This document shows positions 1 through 9,577 of a stretch of 17,618 bases of DNA, one piece after another. Under the pieces are notes generated by a model, which ran no database searches, had not been told where the DNA came from, and was given only the letters and a program-made list of their open reading frames with translations. Origin of the DNA: DATJGF01 sp035495315 (GTDB lineage: Bacteria > Verrucomicrobiota > Verrucomicrobiia > Limisphaerales > UBA8199); the NCBI GenBank assembly GCA_035495315.1, contig DATJGF010000203.1:1-17618 (forward strand), in the 5' to 3' direction. A program made the translations under genes and the position numbers. The first letter of the stretch is position 1. Every line of letters begins with the position of its first letter.

Positions 1-34
1 CGCACTGCATCTCACGCAAAGAGAGGACTACACC

Positions 35-430
35 ATGAATACTCAAATAAAAACCAGCAACGGGACAATGATGGAAACCGCTAAAATCGGACCAACCAAC
101 CCATCGACAGACACATCAATCCCGCTACCTGCGTGCCCGGGTTGCGCCATGATCAAGAACGAGTGGCCCGGCGAAGGATATACGCACGAAGGAGAAACCT
201 ATTGCTGCCAGGGTTGTGCTGAAGGCACCGGCTGCACCTGCGGCAGCCTGGCGCACAAGGGCTTCTCCCGCGAAGGGCAGGAACTTACGCGGGCCGAAAC
301 ACGGCCTGGCGAACAGCGAGCGGGGGCTCTTGCGCCCCAGGGTGAACTCAGCGGGGAGCGGGACATCCGCGGCACAGGAGAGGCTATTGATAACCCCGAC
401 TGCAGCAGTAATGTGGCAAACCTCGCATAA
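35..430 (+). CDS. Small cysteine-rich, metallothionein-like putative metal-binding protein
   Basis: This encodes 131 residues. The central part holds a compact cysteine cluster: C34-x2-C37, then C57, C58-x2-C61 and C67-x-C69, with the run YCCQGCAEGTGCTC. Paired CxxC and CxC motifs in a short protein are typical of bacterial metallothionein-like or small zinc-binding proteins, so binding of Zn, Cd or Cu in the cytoplasm is likely but inferred. The ATG at 35 follows a good ribosome site (GAGAGGA, about 8 bases upstream). Met12 and Met13 are alternative starts, and residues 1-30 look disordered. After about residue 75 the protein becomes a polar Arg/Glu/Gly-rich tail without cysteines until C123, which is unusual for this class. 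No signal peptide or membrane segment is visible. It stands alone upstream of the glucan synthase leader. The class call is fairly safe, but the exact family and metal are not known. Confidence 0.65.
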   Translation: MNTQIKTSNGTMMETAKIGPTNPSTDTSIPLPACPGCAMIKNEWPGEGYTHEGETYCCQGCAEGTGCTCGSLAHKGFSREGQELTRAETRPGEQRAGALAPQGELSGERDIRGTGEAIDNPDCSSNVANLA

Positions 431-492
431 CTGTCAGGAGATTCACTCGAAAGATGGGTCGCGGCGGCCGTAAAACGAGAGGTTTTGTCGGA

Positions 493-511
493 AATTACAT
501 TAATTGTAATT
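493..511. promoter_or_regulatory. AT-rich inverted repeat, candidate operator or promoter element
   Basis: A perfect 7-5-7 inverted repeat (AATTACA, 5-base spacer, TGTAATT) sits in the only clearly AT-rich patch between the cysteine-rich gene and the glucan synthase. Its dyad shape and size fit a binding site for a dimeric regulator overlapping a promoter. No consensus -35/-10 pair is clear, so the role is inferred. Confidence 0.35.
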
Positions 512-729
512 ATGCATATCTTAACCACCAAATACGAGGCGAGGGTGACATCTAAGCCACCCATCGACTTATACATTTGGAGGGTTTCGAGAACGGGCTT
601 GCTGTTGTCAGCTACGCCTTGTCGACTCTTCTTTTGAGCGTAATCTCTGATCAGGAGAATCGAGATCCATTAGGCTGGGGCCTCACCGGGGGATTATCTT
701 TCCGTTGCCTCATCTATGCGGCATTTCTG

Positions 730-760
730 CCCCGCCTTTGCTCGAAATGCAAAGGCGGGG
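730..760 (+). promoter_or_regulatory. Strong 12-bp hairpin in the 5' leader of the glucan synthase gene
   Basis: CCCCGCCTTTGC (730-741) is perfectly complementary to GCAAAGGCGGGG (749-760) across a 7-base loop. The stem is GC-rich and would be very stable in RNA. No T-run follows, so it is not a classical intrinsic terminator. It lies inside the longest possible reading frame of the glucan synthase (ATG at 716), which argues that the true start is downstream and that this is leader RNA. It could stabilise the mRNA or attenuate expression. Confidence 0.5.
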
Positions 761-844
761 GCAAGCGAAGGAACTGCCCGATTTGTGACACTGCGCTGGG
801 AAAAATCGTGCAGCCCCTCCGACAGACCACGCGTCGAATGCAGC

Positions 845-3800
845 ATGCCGACAACTAGCCATTTTGTTTTGAACGCTTTGTCCCGGAAGATGGGTTTGGA
901 AGCCTTGCTTAGCCGAGTGACGGAGCGTGGGCAGGCGCTCAGCTTCGCCAATGACCAGCCTCTGCGCGCGGAGGTGTTCAGTCTCGAACAACTGGTCCAC
1001 CATGCCAAAGCCCTGGCAGAAAACCACCTAGTCGTGGCCCAGCGGGGCTCCAACCGATTGCTCACGCGGTTGGATGAAAATGAACAGATACTCAGAGCCT
1101 ACAACCGCGCGACTCAAGCCGTGGACCAAACGCGCCGCGTCACCCACGCCGCCGAATGGTTGCTCGACAATTTCTACCTGATTGAAGAGCAAATCCAGAT
1201 GGCCCGCCGGCATCTGCCGCGGCGTTACAGCCGCGAACTGCCTCGTCTCCTGGTGGGTCCTTCCGCCGGGCTTCCGCGCGTTTATGACCTCGCGCTTGAA
1301 TTGATTTCGCATGTGGATGCTCAGATTGATGCTGAACCGCTGCGCGCTTTCGTCGCCGCGTACCAAACGGTATCTGCCTTGAAACTAGGCGAGTTGTGGG
1401 CCATCCCAATCATGCTGCGGTTGGCCTTGATTGAAAATCTACGACGGGTCACTTCTCGTCTGAGGATCGCCCGGCACGATCGCGACTTGGCTGACCTGTG
1501 GATCGAGCGCTTGCAGGACATGGCCGAGAAGCATCCCTCTCACCTCGTTGTCGTGGTGGCCGACATGGCGCGGTCCACGCTGCCATTGTCTAGCGCCTTC
1601 GTGGCGGAGTTCTCTCAACGCTTGTCTCGCCAACGCTCGGTGATGTACTTGGCGCGGACTTGGCTTGAGCAGAGACTCACCGACCAAGGGCTTTCTATGG
1701 AGAACCTGGTCCGCCTCGAGAGCCAAAACCAGGCCGCCGAGCAGGTCTCCGTCAGTCACACGATCAACAGTCTGCGCTTCCTCGGCGCGATGGACTGGCG
1801 CGAGTTCGTCGAGGACATGAGTCAGGTCGAACAGATGCTGCGGCTTGATCCCACAGGCGTTTACGGGAAAATGGATTTTTTCACCCGCGATCGCTATCGC
1901 CATTCAGTCGAAACCATTTCCCGTCACAGCCAATTGTTGGAATCGGACGTGGCGAGAAAGGCCATTCAAATGGCCGAAGCGAGTGCTCGGGAAAAAGGAA
2001 TTCAAGACCGGACCGCCCATGTGGGTTTTTACCTGATCGACAAAGGCCTGGTCGCGCTGGAACGCGCGGCAGAAATGCGCCGGCCCTGGCGTAAAGCCAT
2101 CGAACAGCGCATCCACCAATTTCCGCTGGCCTTCTACGGCGGCGGCGTTTTTTTGCTCACTGCCTTGGAAACTCTTGGGTTGATCCAACGAGCACAGGCG
2201 CTGGAGGTGCACGGTTGGAAGCTGACTTGCTTCACGCTCGTATTCCTCGTTTGTTCCAGTCAACTGGCCGTCGCGTTGATGAATTGGCTCTCCACCTTTT
2301 TGGTCAAACCCTGCCTGCTCCCCCGCTTGGATTACTCCACCGGCATCGCGCCGGAGTGCCGCACCATGGTGGTCGTGCCGACCATGTTGACCAATTCCGG
2401 GGCGGTCGCCCGGCTGGTCGAAAGTTTGGAGATTCACTATTTGGCGAACCGGGACAAGCATCTGTATTTCGCCTTGCTGACCGATTTGCCTGACGCAACG
2501 GAGGAGACCCGGCCGGAAGACCAATCGCCGTTGCGGCTGGCGCGGGCTGGAGTTCAAATGCTCAATGACAAATACCAGTCCGACCGGCCCGACATCTTTT
2601 TTCTGTTCCACCGACCCCGCCGTTGGAACCCAGTCGAAGGATTGTGGATGGGCTATGAGCGCAAGCGAGGCAAGCTCACCGAGTTCAACGCCCTGCTCCG
2701 TGGCGGGTCCAGAGACTGCTTTTCCGAAATCGTGGGCGACACCTCGATTCTGCTGGCCATCAAATTTGTTATCACCCTCGACACGGACACGCAGCTTTCT
2801 CGCGATGCCGCCCGCCAGCTCGTCGGGACTATCGCTCACCCGTTGAACCGGCCGCAATTCGATCCGGTAAAGGGCGTCGTGACGGAAGGCTACGGCATCT
2901 TGCAGCCGCGCGTCGGCGTGACCCTTCCTAGCGCATCCCGTTCCTGGTTTGCCAAACTCTTTGCCGGCGACGTCGGGATTGATCCTTACACGCGCGCGGT
3001 TTCAGATGTCTATCAGGATCTGTTCCAGGAAGGGTCTTTTATAGGCAAGGGTATCTATGATGTGGATGCGTTTCAACGAGCCGTCGCCGGCCGATTTCCG
3101 GAAAACACCGTACTGAGCCATGATCTGATTGAATCCTGCCATGCCCGCTCTGCGCTGGTCAGCGACGTCGAGTTGTACGAGGAATATCCTTCCCGTTACA
3201 GCACCGACATCAATCGACGGCACCGTTGGATTCGCGGCGATTGGCAAATCGCCCAGTGGCTGTTGCCCCGCGTCCCGGGCCCTGATGCCCGGCGCATCGC
3301 CAATCCGCTTTCCGGCTTGTCGCAGTGGAAGATCCTCGACAATCTCCGGCGCAGCCTGGTCCCCGCCGCCCTACTGCTGCTGCTGCTGGGCAACTGGATG
3401 CTGCTCCCGGACCTCGGTGGCATCGGCCCCCTGTTGGTGCTCACAATCATCACCCTGCCGGCATGCTTGTCGGTAAGCGTCGAACTTTTCCGCAAGCCGC
3501 CGGAAGTCTCGCTGACGTTGCACCTCCGCGGGCTGGTCGGCTCCTCGGGACGCCAACTCGGCCAAGCCCTGCTCACCTTGGTATTCCTGCCTTACGACGC
3601 CTTTATCAGCCTCGATGCCATCAGTCGAACTCTGGTGCGCTTGCTCTTTTCGGGCAAAAGGCTTTTGGAATGGCAAACCGCCAGCGATGCCGAGCGGGCC
3701 GCCCGCGACGGCACTGCGGGATTCTATGCGACCATGTGGATCGCACCGGTAGTCGCTCTGATTTGCGGTTCTTTCCTGGTTTTGACGCAGCGTTCTCAGT

Positions 3801-6800
3801 TGTCGGTGGCCGCACCTCTCCTGGGCCTTTGGTTGGCTGCGCCTTGGATCGCCTGGCGCATCAGCCAGCCCATCGAACCTTTGGCGGCGCCGGAGTTAAA
3901 GCCCAGGCAATTAGCCTTGCTTCGGCGAACGGCACGCAAGACATGGCGTTATTTTGAAACCTTCGTCACGGCGCAAGAACACTGGTTGCCTCCAGATAAT
4001 TTTCAGGAAGAACCCGTTCCCGTGGTCGCTTCTCGCACTTCCCCCACCAACATGGGATTAGCCCTGTTGGCCAACCTGGCCGCGTGCGACTTCGGCTACC
4101 TGTCGGTTGGCCAATTCCTGCGGCGCACACAAGATGCACTGCGCGCCATGCAAAACCTCGAACGATACCGCGGCCACTTCTTCAATTGGTATGATACACG
4201 CACCCTCAAACCCTTGATGCCCCTCTATGTCTCCAGTGTCGACAGCGGCAACCTCGCCGGTCATCTGCTGACCCTTGGCCCTGGCCTGGTGGAATTGCAG
4301 GATCAAACAATCCTCACTCCTCAAGTTTTCGCTGGTCTGTTCGACACGGTGAGCATTCTGCACGAATTGACGGGCAAAAGGACCGAATTGGAGCACCTCG
4401 AAGCGGACCTGGCGCAGCCACCCCCAACCTTACGTGCAGGATTTGATTTACTGCAACGGGCGACCGCTATGGCGGCATCATTGGCTGCCGGGCTTGATGT
4501 GGGAGCCGGGAAGGAATTGAGATGGTGGACTCAGTCGCTAGAACGAAACTGCAGGAACCATTTGGAAGATTTGCTTTCCCTGGCACCTTGGCTGGCGTTA
4601 GTACCTGACTCAACAGGCTCGGTTTTTGGGAAGCTCGCCGCACTCGACCAGGTGCCGCCCACTTTGCGCCAGGTGTCAGAATTAGATCAATCCCTCTGCC
4701 CATTGATGGAAGCGGCGCTGCAAGCCCTCTCCCTGGAACCAACCTCACCCCGGAAAACAGAGGAGGAAGCGCGCCTGGCCCAATGGTTGCGCTGTCTGCG
4801 GGACGCCAGCACTCGCGCCGGCCAGCGCATCCTCGCTCTGGAAACCCTGGCTCGGCAAACCGCCGAGTTGGCCGAGATGGATTTCACCTTTTTGTTCGAT
4901 CCGGCACGCGAACTCTTCTCCATCGGCTTCAACGCCACCGAGAGCCGCCTTGATGCCAGCTTTTACGACCTGCTGGCTTCCGAAGCCCGTTTGTGCAGCT
5001 ATGTCGTTATCGCCCAGGGCCAAGTTTCGCAGGACCATTGGTTCTCGCTGGGCCGTCTGCTCGTCGCTTTGCGGGGGGACCTCGTATTGGCTTCCTGGAG
5101 CGGGTCGATGTTCGAGTACTTGATGCCGCTGCTGGTCATGCCAAATTATGAAAACACCTTGCTGGATCACACATGCAAAGGTGCCGTCCGGCAACAAATC
5201 AAGTACGGCCAATCGCGCGGCGTTCCCTGGGGGGTTTCCGAATCTGGCTACAACCGGACCGACGTCCATCTGAATTACCAGTACCGCGCCTTTGGAGTGC
5301 CGGGCCTGGGTTTAAAGCGGGGTTTGGCGGAGGACCTCGTGATTGCTCCTTATGCCACGGCAATGGCGCTGATGGTTACACCCCGGGAAGCCTGCGACAA
5401 CCTCGAACAACTCGCCTCCGAAGGACGCGAAGGGCCTTACGGGTTTTACGAGGCGGTGGATTATACCCCTTCACGTCTGCCCCCTGGCCAGTCCAGCGTC
5501 ACTATCCGCTCGTTCATGGCTCATCATCAAGGAATGAGCTTGCTCGCCCTGGCGTTTCGGGTCCTGGACCGTCCCATGCAAAGGCGTTTCCTGTCGTGTC
5601 CGTCGTTCCGAGCTACTGACTTGCTCTTGCAGGAGCGTGTGCCCAACACCACTGCCAAGGTGCTCTCCGAGGAGTTTGAATTGGTTAAATCGCGGAAATT
5701 TGCCGTTGATGGCGAGGGCCTCATGCGCGTTTTCACCAATCCCGATCTACGCGCGCCCGAAGTCCACCTCTTGTCCAACGGTCGTTATCATGTCGTCGTC
5801 AGCAACGCAGGTGGCGGCTACAGCTGCTGGCGGGACCTTGCCGTCACGCGCTGGCGTGAGGATGCCACGCGTGATTGTTGGGGCACTTTTATCTATGTGC
5901 GCGATCTTGCTACCGGTGAATTCTGGTCCGCCGCTCATCAACCTTGCCGGCGCGTAACCAAACGTTGCGAAGCCATCTTCACTCAAGCCCGGGCCGAGTT
6001 TCGTCAGCACCATGCCGGCTTCGAGGTCCACACCGAAATCTGCGTCTCCCCCGAAGACGACGTCGAATTGCGCCGGTTGACTCTCACCAACCATTCCAGC
6101 GCCCGGCGGGTTATCGAACTGACCACTTATGCCGAAGTTGTAATCGCGCTCCCTGCGGCGGACGCTTCCCATCCCGCATTCAGCAATCTGTTCGTGCAAA
6201 CCGAGTTCCTAAGTCCGCGCCCTGCCGTTCTTTGCACTCGCCGCCCTCGCTCCGAAGGCGAAAAACCACCTTGGTTCTTGAACTTCATGGTGGGTCAGGG
6301 TGGCAATCAGGGCGAAGTCTCCTGCGAAACCGACCGCAGCAGGTTTATCGGCCGCGGCCGTACCCTCGCCGAACCAGCCGCTCTGTTGAGTAGCTCACCG
6401 CTGTCCAATACAACCGGTTCGGTTTTGGATCCCATCAGCTCACTACGGCGCACCGTCACCTTGGCACCCCACGAAACCGCCCGTGTTGACCTCGTCATGG
6501 GAATGGCAGACAGCCGGGAGGCAGCGCTGTCGCTGGTGGAAAAATACTACAACCCGCGCATGGCCGACCGGGCCTTGGACCTCGCTTGGACCCACAGCCA
6601 GGTCACTCTCCGCCAACTCAATGCCTCCGAAGAGGATGCTCAACTGTATGCCTGCCTGGCAGGCGCCGTGATATATGCCAATCCCGCCCGGCGTGCCACC
6701 GCGAGTGTGTTGCTCAATAACCGGCGTGGCCAAAACGGACTGTGGGCCTATGGTATCTCCGGCGACGGGCCGATCGCCCTGCTCCGTATCAGCGACTCCA

Positions 6801-9577
6801 CCCGGATCGAACTCGTCCAACAACTCCTTCAGGCCCATGCTTACTGGCGGATGAAAGGGCTGTCGGTCGACTTGGTCATTCTCAATGAAGACGTTTCCGT
6901 GTATCGCCAGCCGCTACATGACCAGATTCTCAGTTTGATTGCTTCGGGCACCGAAGCCCAAATGCTCGATCATCCCGGTGGCATTTTCGTTCGACGTCTC
7001 GAACAGCTCTCCGTTGAAGATGGATTACTGCTACAGTCGGTCGCTCGCCTGGTCCTGGCGGATGAAAATGGAACATTGGCCGAGCAACTGAAACGACCTG
7101 GCCCTTCACCTCCGATAATTCCGTTGCTCGCGCCTGCCCGCTCCCCAGCGCGCGATTCGCCCAAGCCGCTCCCTCCGCGGGAATTGATTTTCCATAATGG
7201 ACTGGGCGGCTTTACTCCTGATGGCCGAGAATACGTCATCATCTTGTCGGCCGACCAGGTGACTCCCGCTCCCTGGGTCAACGTCCTCGCCAATCCGCAG
7301 TTTGGGACCGTCGTTTCCGAGAGCGGCAGCGCCTACACCTGGGTCGAGAATTCCCACGAGTTTCGCCTGACGCCCTGGAACAATGATCCGGTCATCGACT
7401 CCAGTGGTGAAGCCTTCTACCTTCGGGATGAGCAGACTGGGCAATTCTGGTCTCCTACCCCGCTGCCGACGCGCGGCGCAACACCCTACGTCATCCGTCA
7501 CGGCTTCGGCTATTCGGTCTTTGAACACACCGAGTACGGCATCACCTCCGAGTTGACTATTTATGTGGCCATGGACGCCCCCGTGAAGTTTGCAGTCATG
7601 AAACTGCTCAACGTCTCGGGACGACCGCGCCGTTTGTCTATCACCGGCTACTGGGAGTGGGTGCTGGGAGAGTTGCGCCAAAAAAGCTCGCTGCACGTGC
7701 AGACCGAGGAGGACTCCAAAACCGGCGCGCTGCTGGCACGCAATCCTTTCAATACAGAGTTCGCCGAACGTATTGCCTTCGTGGACGTGAGTGATCCCAC
7801 ACGAACCTTCACAGGCGATCGAAACGAGTTTCTCGGCCGCAACGGGAGTCTCGCTAATCCAAAAGCCCTCAAGCAGATTCGGCTTTCGGGTAAAGCAGGA
7901 GCGGGCTTGGACCCTTGCGGGGCGGTTCAGGTAATGATTGATTTGCCCGCCGGGCAAGAGCGGGAAACGAGCTTCCGTCTTGGAGTAGGGCGGAACCTCG
8001 TTGACGTGCAGACGCTGATACGCCGCTTCCGCACCATCGAGGCCAGCCGTTACGCCCTCGAAGGAGTCTGGCAATACTGGAATCAAACGCTCGGAGCAGT
8101 GCAGATCGAAAGCCCCGATCCCTCTGTTAATGTGCTGGCCAACGGTTGGTTGGTCTATCAGACCTTGAGCAGCCGTCTATGGGCTCGCACCGGTTTCTAT
8201 CAATCCGGCGGAGCTTACGGATTCCGCGACCAGTTACAGGATGTGATGGCCTTGGTGCATGCCGAGCCCGCCCTCACCCGCGAACACCTCCTGCGCGCCG
8301 CCGGGCATCAGTTCCTCGAAGGGGACGTGCAGCACTGGTGGCATCCCCTTGCTAGCCGCGGCGTACGCACGCATTGCGCCGACGATTATCTGTGGCTGCC
8401 TTACGCCACCTGCCGCTACGTCGCGTGCGTTGCCGACACCGGCGTGCTCGACGAGTCAGTTCCCTTTCTCGAAGGCCGTTCCCTCAAGCCGAATGAGGAA
8501 TCTTACTATGACTTGCCCAATCGCTCGGAAGCGTCGGCTACGTTGTATCAGCATTGTGTTCGCGCCATCGAACACGGCTTTGTATTCGGTCAACATGGCC
8601 TTCCCCTCATCGGTTGCGGGGATTGGAACGACGGGATGAATCTGGTGGGCAAGGAGGGCCGCGGCGAGAGCGTCTGGCTGGCTTTTTTCCTCTACGACGT
8701 ACTAATCCAATTTGCCGAACTGGCCCGCCGGCGCAACGACACTGCTTTTGCCGAGCGTTGCCTGGCCCAAGCTCAGCAACTGCAGCAAAATATCGAGCAG
8801 AACGCCTGGGATGGCCAATGGTATTGTCGCGCGTACTTCGACAGCGGAGAACCGCTGGGCTCCCGCTCCAATCCCGAATGCCAAATTGATTCTCTGCCGC
8901 AAAGCTGGGCAGTGATCAGCCGCGCCGCTGACCCTCAACGCGCACGACAGGCGATGCACGCAGTCGTTGAGCGTCTCATCCGCCACGACGCCGGATTGAT
9001 CGAGCTTTTCGCTCCCCCTTTCGATCACTCCTCCCTCAATCCGGGCTACATCAAAGGCTATATGCCCGGCGTGCGCGAAAATGGCGGCCAATACACTCAT
9101 GGCGCTGTTTGGACCACCATGGCTCTTGCGTTGATGGGCGATACCGACCGGGCTTGGGATGCCTTCGCCCTGCTCAATCCCCTTCACCACGGTGCGACTC
9201 CCAGTCAAATCGCGACCTACAAAGTTGAGCCCTACGTCATGGCCGCTGATGTCTATGCCGTCGCTCCACACACCGGCCGCGGCGGTTGGACTTGGTACAC
9301 CGGCTCCGCCGGTTGGATGTACCGGCTCCTGCTCGAAACCCTCCTCGGTGTGAATCTGGAAGGCAATCAACTGCGCCTGACCCCCAGCCTTCCGAAGACG
9401 TGGAGCAAGTTCACTGTGCACTATCGCTATCGGCAAACCACTTACCACATTCGCATCACCAGGAGCGTGCCTCCTGGAGAGAGCCGACTAACTCTCGACG
9501 GCCGGGCGCTCGTTGGCAATAGCATCTCTTTGCTGGACGACCACTGTGATCATACCGTGGAAATGGAACTAGGTTAA
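845..9577 (+). CDS. ndvB: Cyclic beta-1,2-glucan synthase (NdvB/ChvB family, GT84 and GH94)
   Basis: This giant inner-membrane enzyme polymerises glucose from UDP-glucose into cyclic beta-1,2-glucan. Positions below count from the upstream ATG at 716. A conserved N-terminal region (about 65-170, with AAEWLLDNFYLIEEQI) is followed by membrane segments near 473-530. The GT84 domain (about 550-870) shows LDTDTQL (688-694), LSHDLIES and HRWIRGDWQ. More membrane segments lie at about 880-1046. The glycoamylase-like cyclisation domain (about 1105-1610) shows MAHHQGMS. Two Glyco_transf_36-type beta modules lie near 1665 and 2155. The GH94 domain (about 2460-2950) shows YGFRDQLQDVMAL and CGDWNDGMN (2634-2642), where D2639 is the expected general acid. 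Full length is about 2,910 residues, normal for the family. The start is uncertain: 716, GTG 785, 845 and 890 are all in frame. I prefer 845 or later because a hairpin occupies 730-760 and conservation begins near residue 65. No NdvA-type exporter is in view. Confidence 0.95.
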   Translation: MPTTSHFVLNALSRKMGLEALLSRVTERGQALSFANDQPLRAEVFSLEQLVHHAKALAENHLVVAQRGSNRLLTRLDENEQILRAYNRATQAVDQTRRVTHAAEWLLDNFYLIEEQIQMARRHLPRRYSRELPRLLVGPSAGLPRVYDLALELISHVDAQIDAEPLRAFVAAYQTVSALKLGELWAIPIMLRLALIENLRRVTSRLRIARHDRDLADLWIERLQDMAEKHPSHLVVVVADMARSTLPLSSAFVAEFSQRLSRQRSVMYLARTWLEQRLTDQGLSMENLVRLESQNQAAEQVSVSHTINSLRFLGAMDWREFVEDMSQVEQMLRLDPTGVYGKMDFFTRDRYRHSVETISRHSQLLESDVARKAIQMAEASAREKGIQDRTAHVGFYLIDKGLVALERAAEMRRPWRKAIEQRIHQFPLAFYGGGVFLLTALETLGLIQRAQALEVHGWKLTCFTLVFLVCSSQLAVALMNWLSTFLVKPCLLPRLDYSTGIAPECRTMVVVPTMLTNSGAVARLVESLEIHYLANRDKHLYFALLTDLPDATEETRPEDQSPLRLARAGVQMLNDKYQSDRPDIFFLFHRPRRWNPVEGLWMGYERKRGKLTEFNALLRGGSRDCFSEIVGDTSILLAIKFVITLDTDTQLSRDAARQLVGTIAHPLNRPQFDPVKGVVTEGYGILQPRVGVTLPSASRSWFAKLFAGDVGIDPYTRAVSDVYQDLFQEGSFIGKGIYDVDAFQRAVAGRFPENTVLSHDLIESCHARSALVSDVELYEEYPSRYSTDINRRHRWIRGDWQIAQWLLPRVPGPDARRIANPLSGLSQWKILDNLRRSLVPAALLLLLLGNWMLLPDLGGIGPLLVLTIITLPACLSVSVELFRKPPEVSLTLHLRGLVGSSGRQLGQALLTLVFLPYDAFISLDAISRTLVRLLFSGKRLLEWQTASDAERAARDGTAGFYATMWIAPVVALICGSFLVLTQRSQLSVAAPLLGLWLAAPWIAWRISQPIEPLAAPELKPRQLALLRRTARKTWRYFETFVTAQEHWLPPDNFQEEPVPVVASRTSPTNMGLALLANLAACDFGYLSVGQFLRRTQDALRAMQNLERYRGHFFNWYDTRTLKPLMPLYVSSVDSGNLAGHLLTLGPGLVELQDQTILTPQVFAGLFDTVSILHELTGKRTELEHLEADLAQPPPTLRAGFDLLQRATAMAASLAAGLDVGAGKELRWWTQSLERNCRNHLEDLLSLAPWLALVPDSTGSVFGKLAALDQVPPTLRQVSELDQSLCPLMEAALQALSLEPTSPRKTEEEARLAQWLRCLRDASTRAGQRILALETLARQTAELAEMDFTFLFDPARELFSIGFNATESRLDASFYDLLASEARLCSYVVIAQGQVSQDHWFSLGRLLVALRGDLVLASWSGSMFEYLMPLLVMPNYENTLLDHTCKGAVRQQIKYGQSRGVPWGVSESGYNRTDVHLNYQYRAFGVPGLGLKRGLAEDLVIAPYATAMALMVTPREACDNLEQLASEGREGPYGFYEAVDYTPSRLPPGQSSVTIRSFMAHHQGMSLLALAFRVLDRPMQRRFLSCPSFRATDLLLQERVPNTTAKVLSEEFELVKSRKFAVDGEGLMRVFTNPDLRAPEVHLLSNGRYHVVVSNAGGGYSCWRDLAVTRWREDATRDCWGTFIYVRDLATGEFWSAAHQPCRRVTKRCEAIFTQARAEFRQHHAGFEVHTEICVSPEDDVELRRLTLTNHSSARRVIELTTYAEVVIALPAADASHPAFSNLFVQTEFLSPRPAVLCTRRPRSEGEKPPWFLNFMVGQGGNQGEVSCETDRSRFIGRGRTLAEPAALLSSSPLSNTTGSVLDPISSLRRTVTLAPHETARVDLVMGMADSREAALSLVEKYYNPRMADRALDLAWTHSQVTLRQLNASEEDAQLYACLAGAVIYANPARRATASVLLNNRRGQNGLWAYGISGDGPIALLRISDSTRIELVQQLLQAHAYWRMKGLSVDLVILNEDVSVYRQPLHDQILSLIASGTEAQMLDHPGGIFVRRLEQLSVEDGLLLQSVARLVLADENGTLAEQLKRPGPSPPIIPLLAPARSPARDSPKPLPPRELIFHNGLGGFTPDGREYVIILSADQVTPAPWVNVLANPQFGTVVSESGSAYTWVENSHEFRLTPWNNDPVIDSSGEAFYLRDEQTGQFWSPTPLPTRGATPYVIRHGFGYSVFEHTEYGITSELTIYVAMDAPVKFAVMKLLNVSGRPRRLSITGYWEWVLGELRQKSSLHVQTEEDSKTGALLARNPFNTEFAERIAFVDVSDPTRTFTGDRNEFLGRNGSLANPKALKQIRLSGKAGAGLDPCGAVQVMIDLPAGQERETSFRLGVGRNLVDVQTLIRRFRTIEASRYALEGVWQYWNQTLGAVQIESPDPSVNVLANGWLVYQTLSSRLWARTGFYQSGGAYGFRDQLQDVMALVHAEPALTREHLLRAAGHQFLEGDVQHWWHPLASRGVRTHCADDYLWLPYATCRYVACVADTGVLDESVPFLEGRSLKPNEESYYDLPNRSEASATLYQHCVRAIEHGFVFGQHGLPLIGCGDWNDGMNLVGKEGRGESVWLAFFLYDVLIQFAELARRRNDTAFAERCLAQAQQLQQNIEQNAWDGQWYCRAYFDSGEPLGSRSNPECQIDSLPQSWAVISRAADPQRARQAMHAVVERLIRHDAGLIELFAPPFDHSSLNPGYIKGYMPGVRENGGQYTHGAVWTTMALALMGDTDRAWDAFALLNPLHHGATPSQIATYKVEPYVMAADVYAVAPHTGRGGWTWYTGSAGWMYRLLLETLLGVNLEGNQLRLTPSLPKTWSKFTVHYRYRQTTYHIRITRSVPPGESRLTLDGRALVGNSISLLDDHCDHTVEMELG

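Larger units (their letters stand above)
431..844 (+). other. Long leader or intergenic region upstream of the glucan synthase gene
   Basis: I see no convincing gene here. A 93-codon frame from a TTG at 577 has no protein-like pattern. The region holds an AT-rich block near 488-530 that stands out from the GC-rich surroundings and could carry the promoter of the large downstream gene. It also holds a strong hairpin at 730-760 and a possible ribosome site (AAGGA, 768-772) 12 bases before an in-frame GTG at 785. Confidence 0.5.

Noticed and set aside
577..858. A 93-residue + strand ORF with a CxxC pair upstream of the glucan synthase
   Set aside because: It has a TTG start, runs across the 730-760 hairpin and overlaps the glucan synthase start. 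The CPIC motif comes from the hairpin-flanking sequence and has no supporting context.
1904..2857. A 317-codon - strand open frame inside the glucan synthase
   Set aside because: It is a shadow of the strongly supported + strand coding sequence, and no motif is seen.
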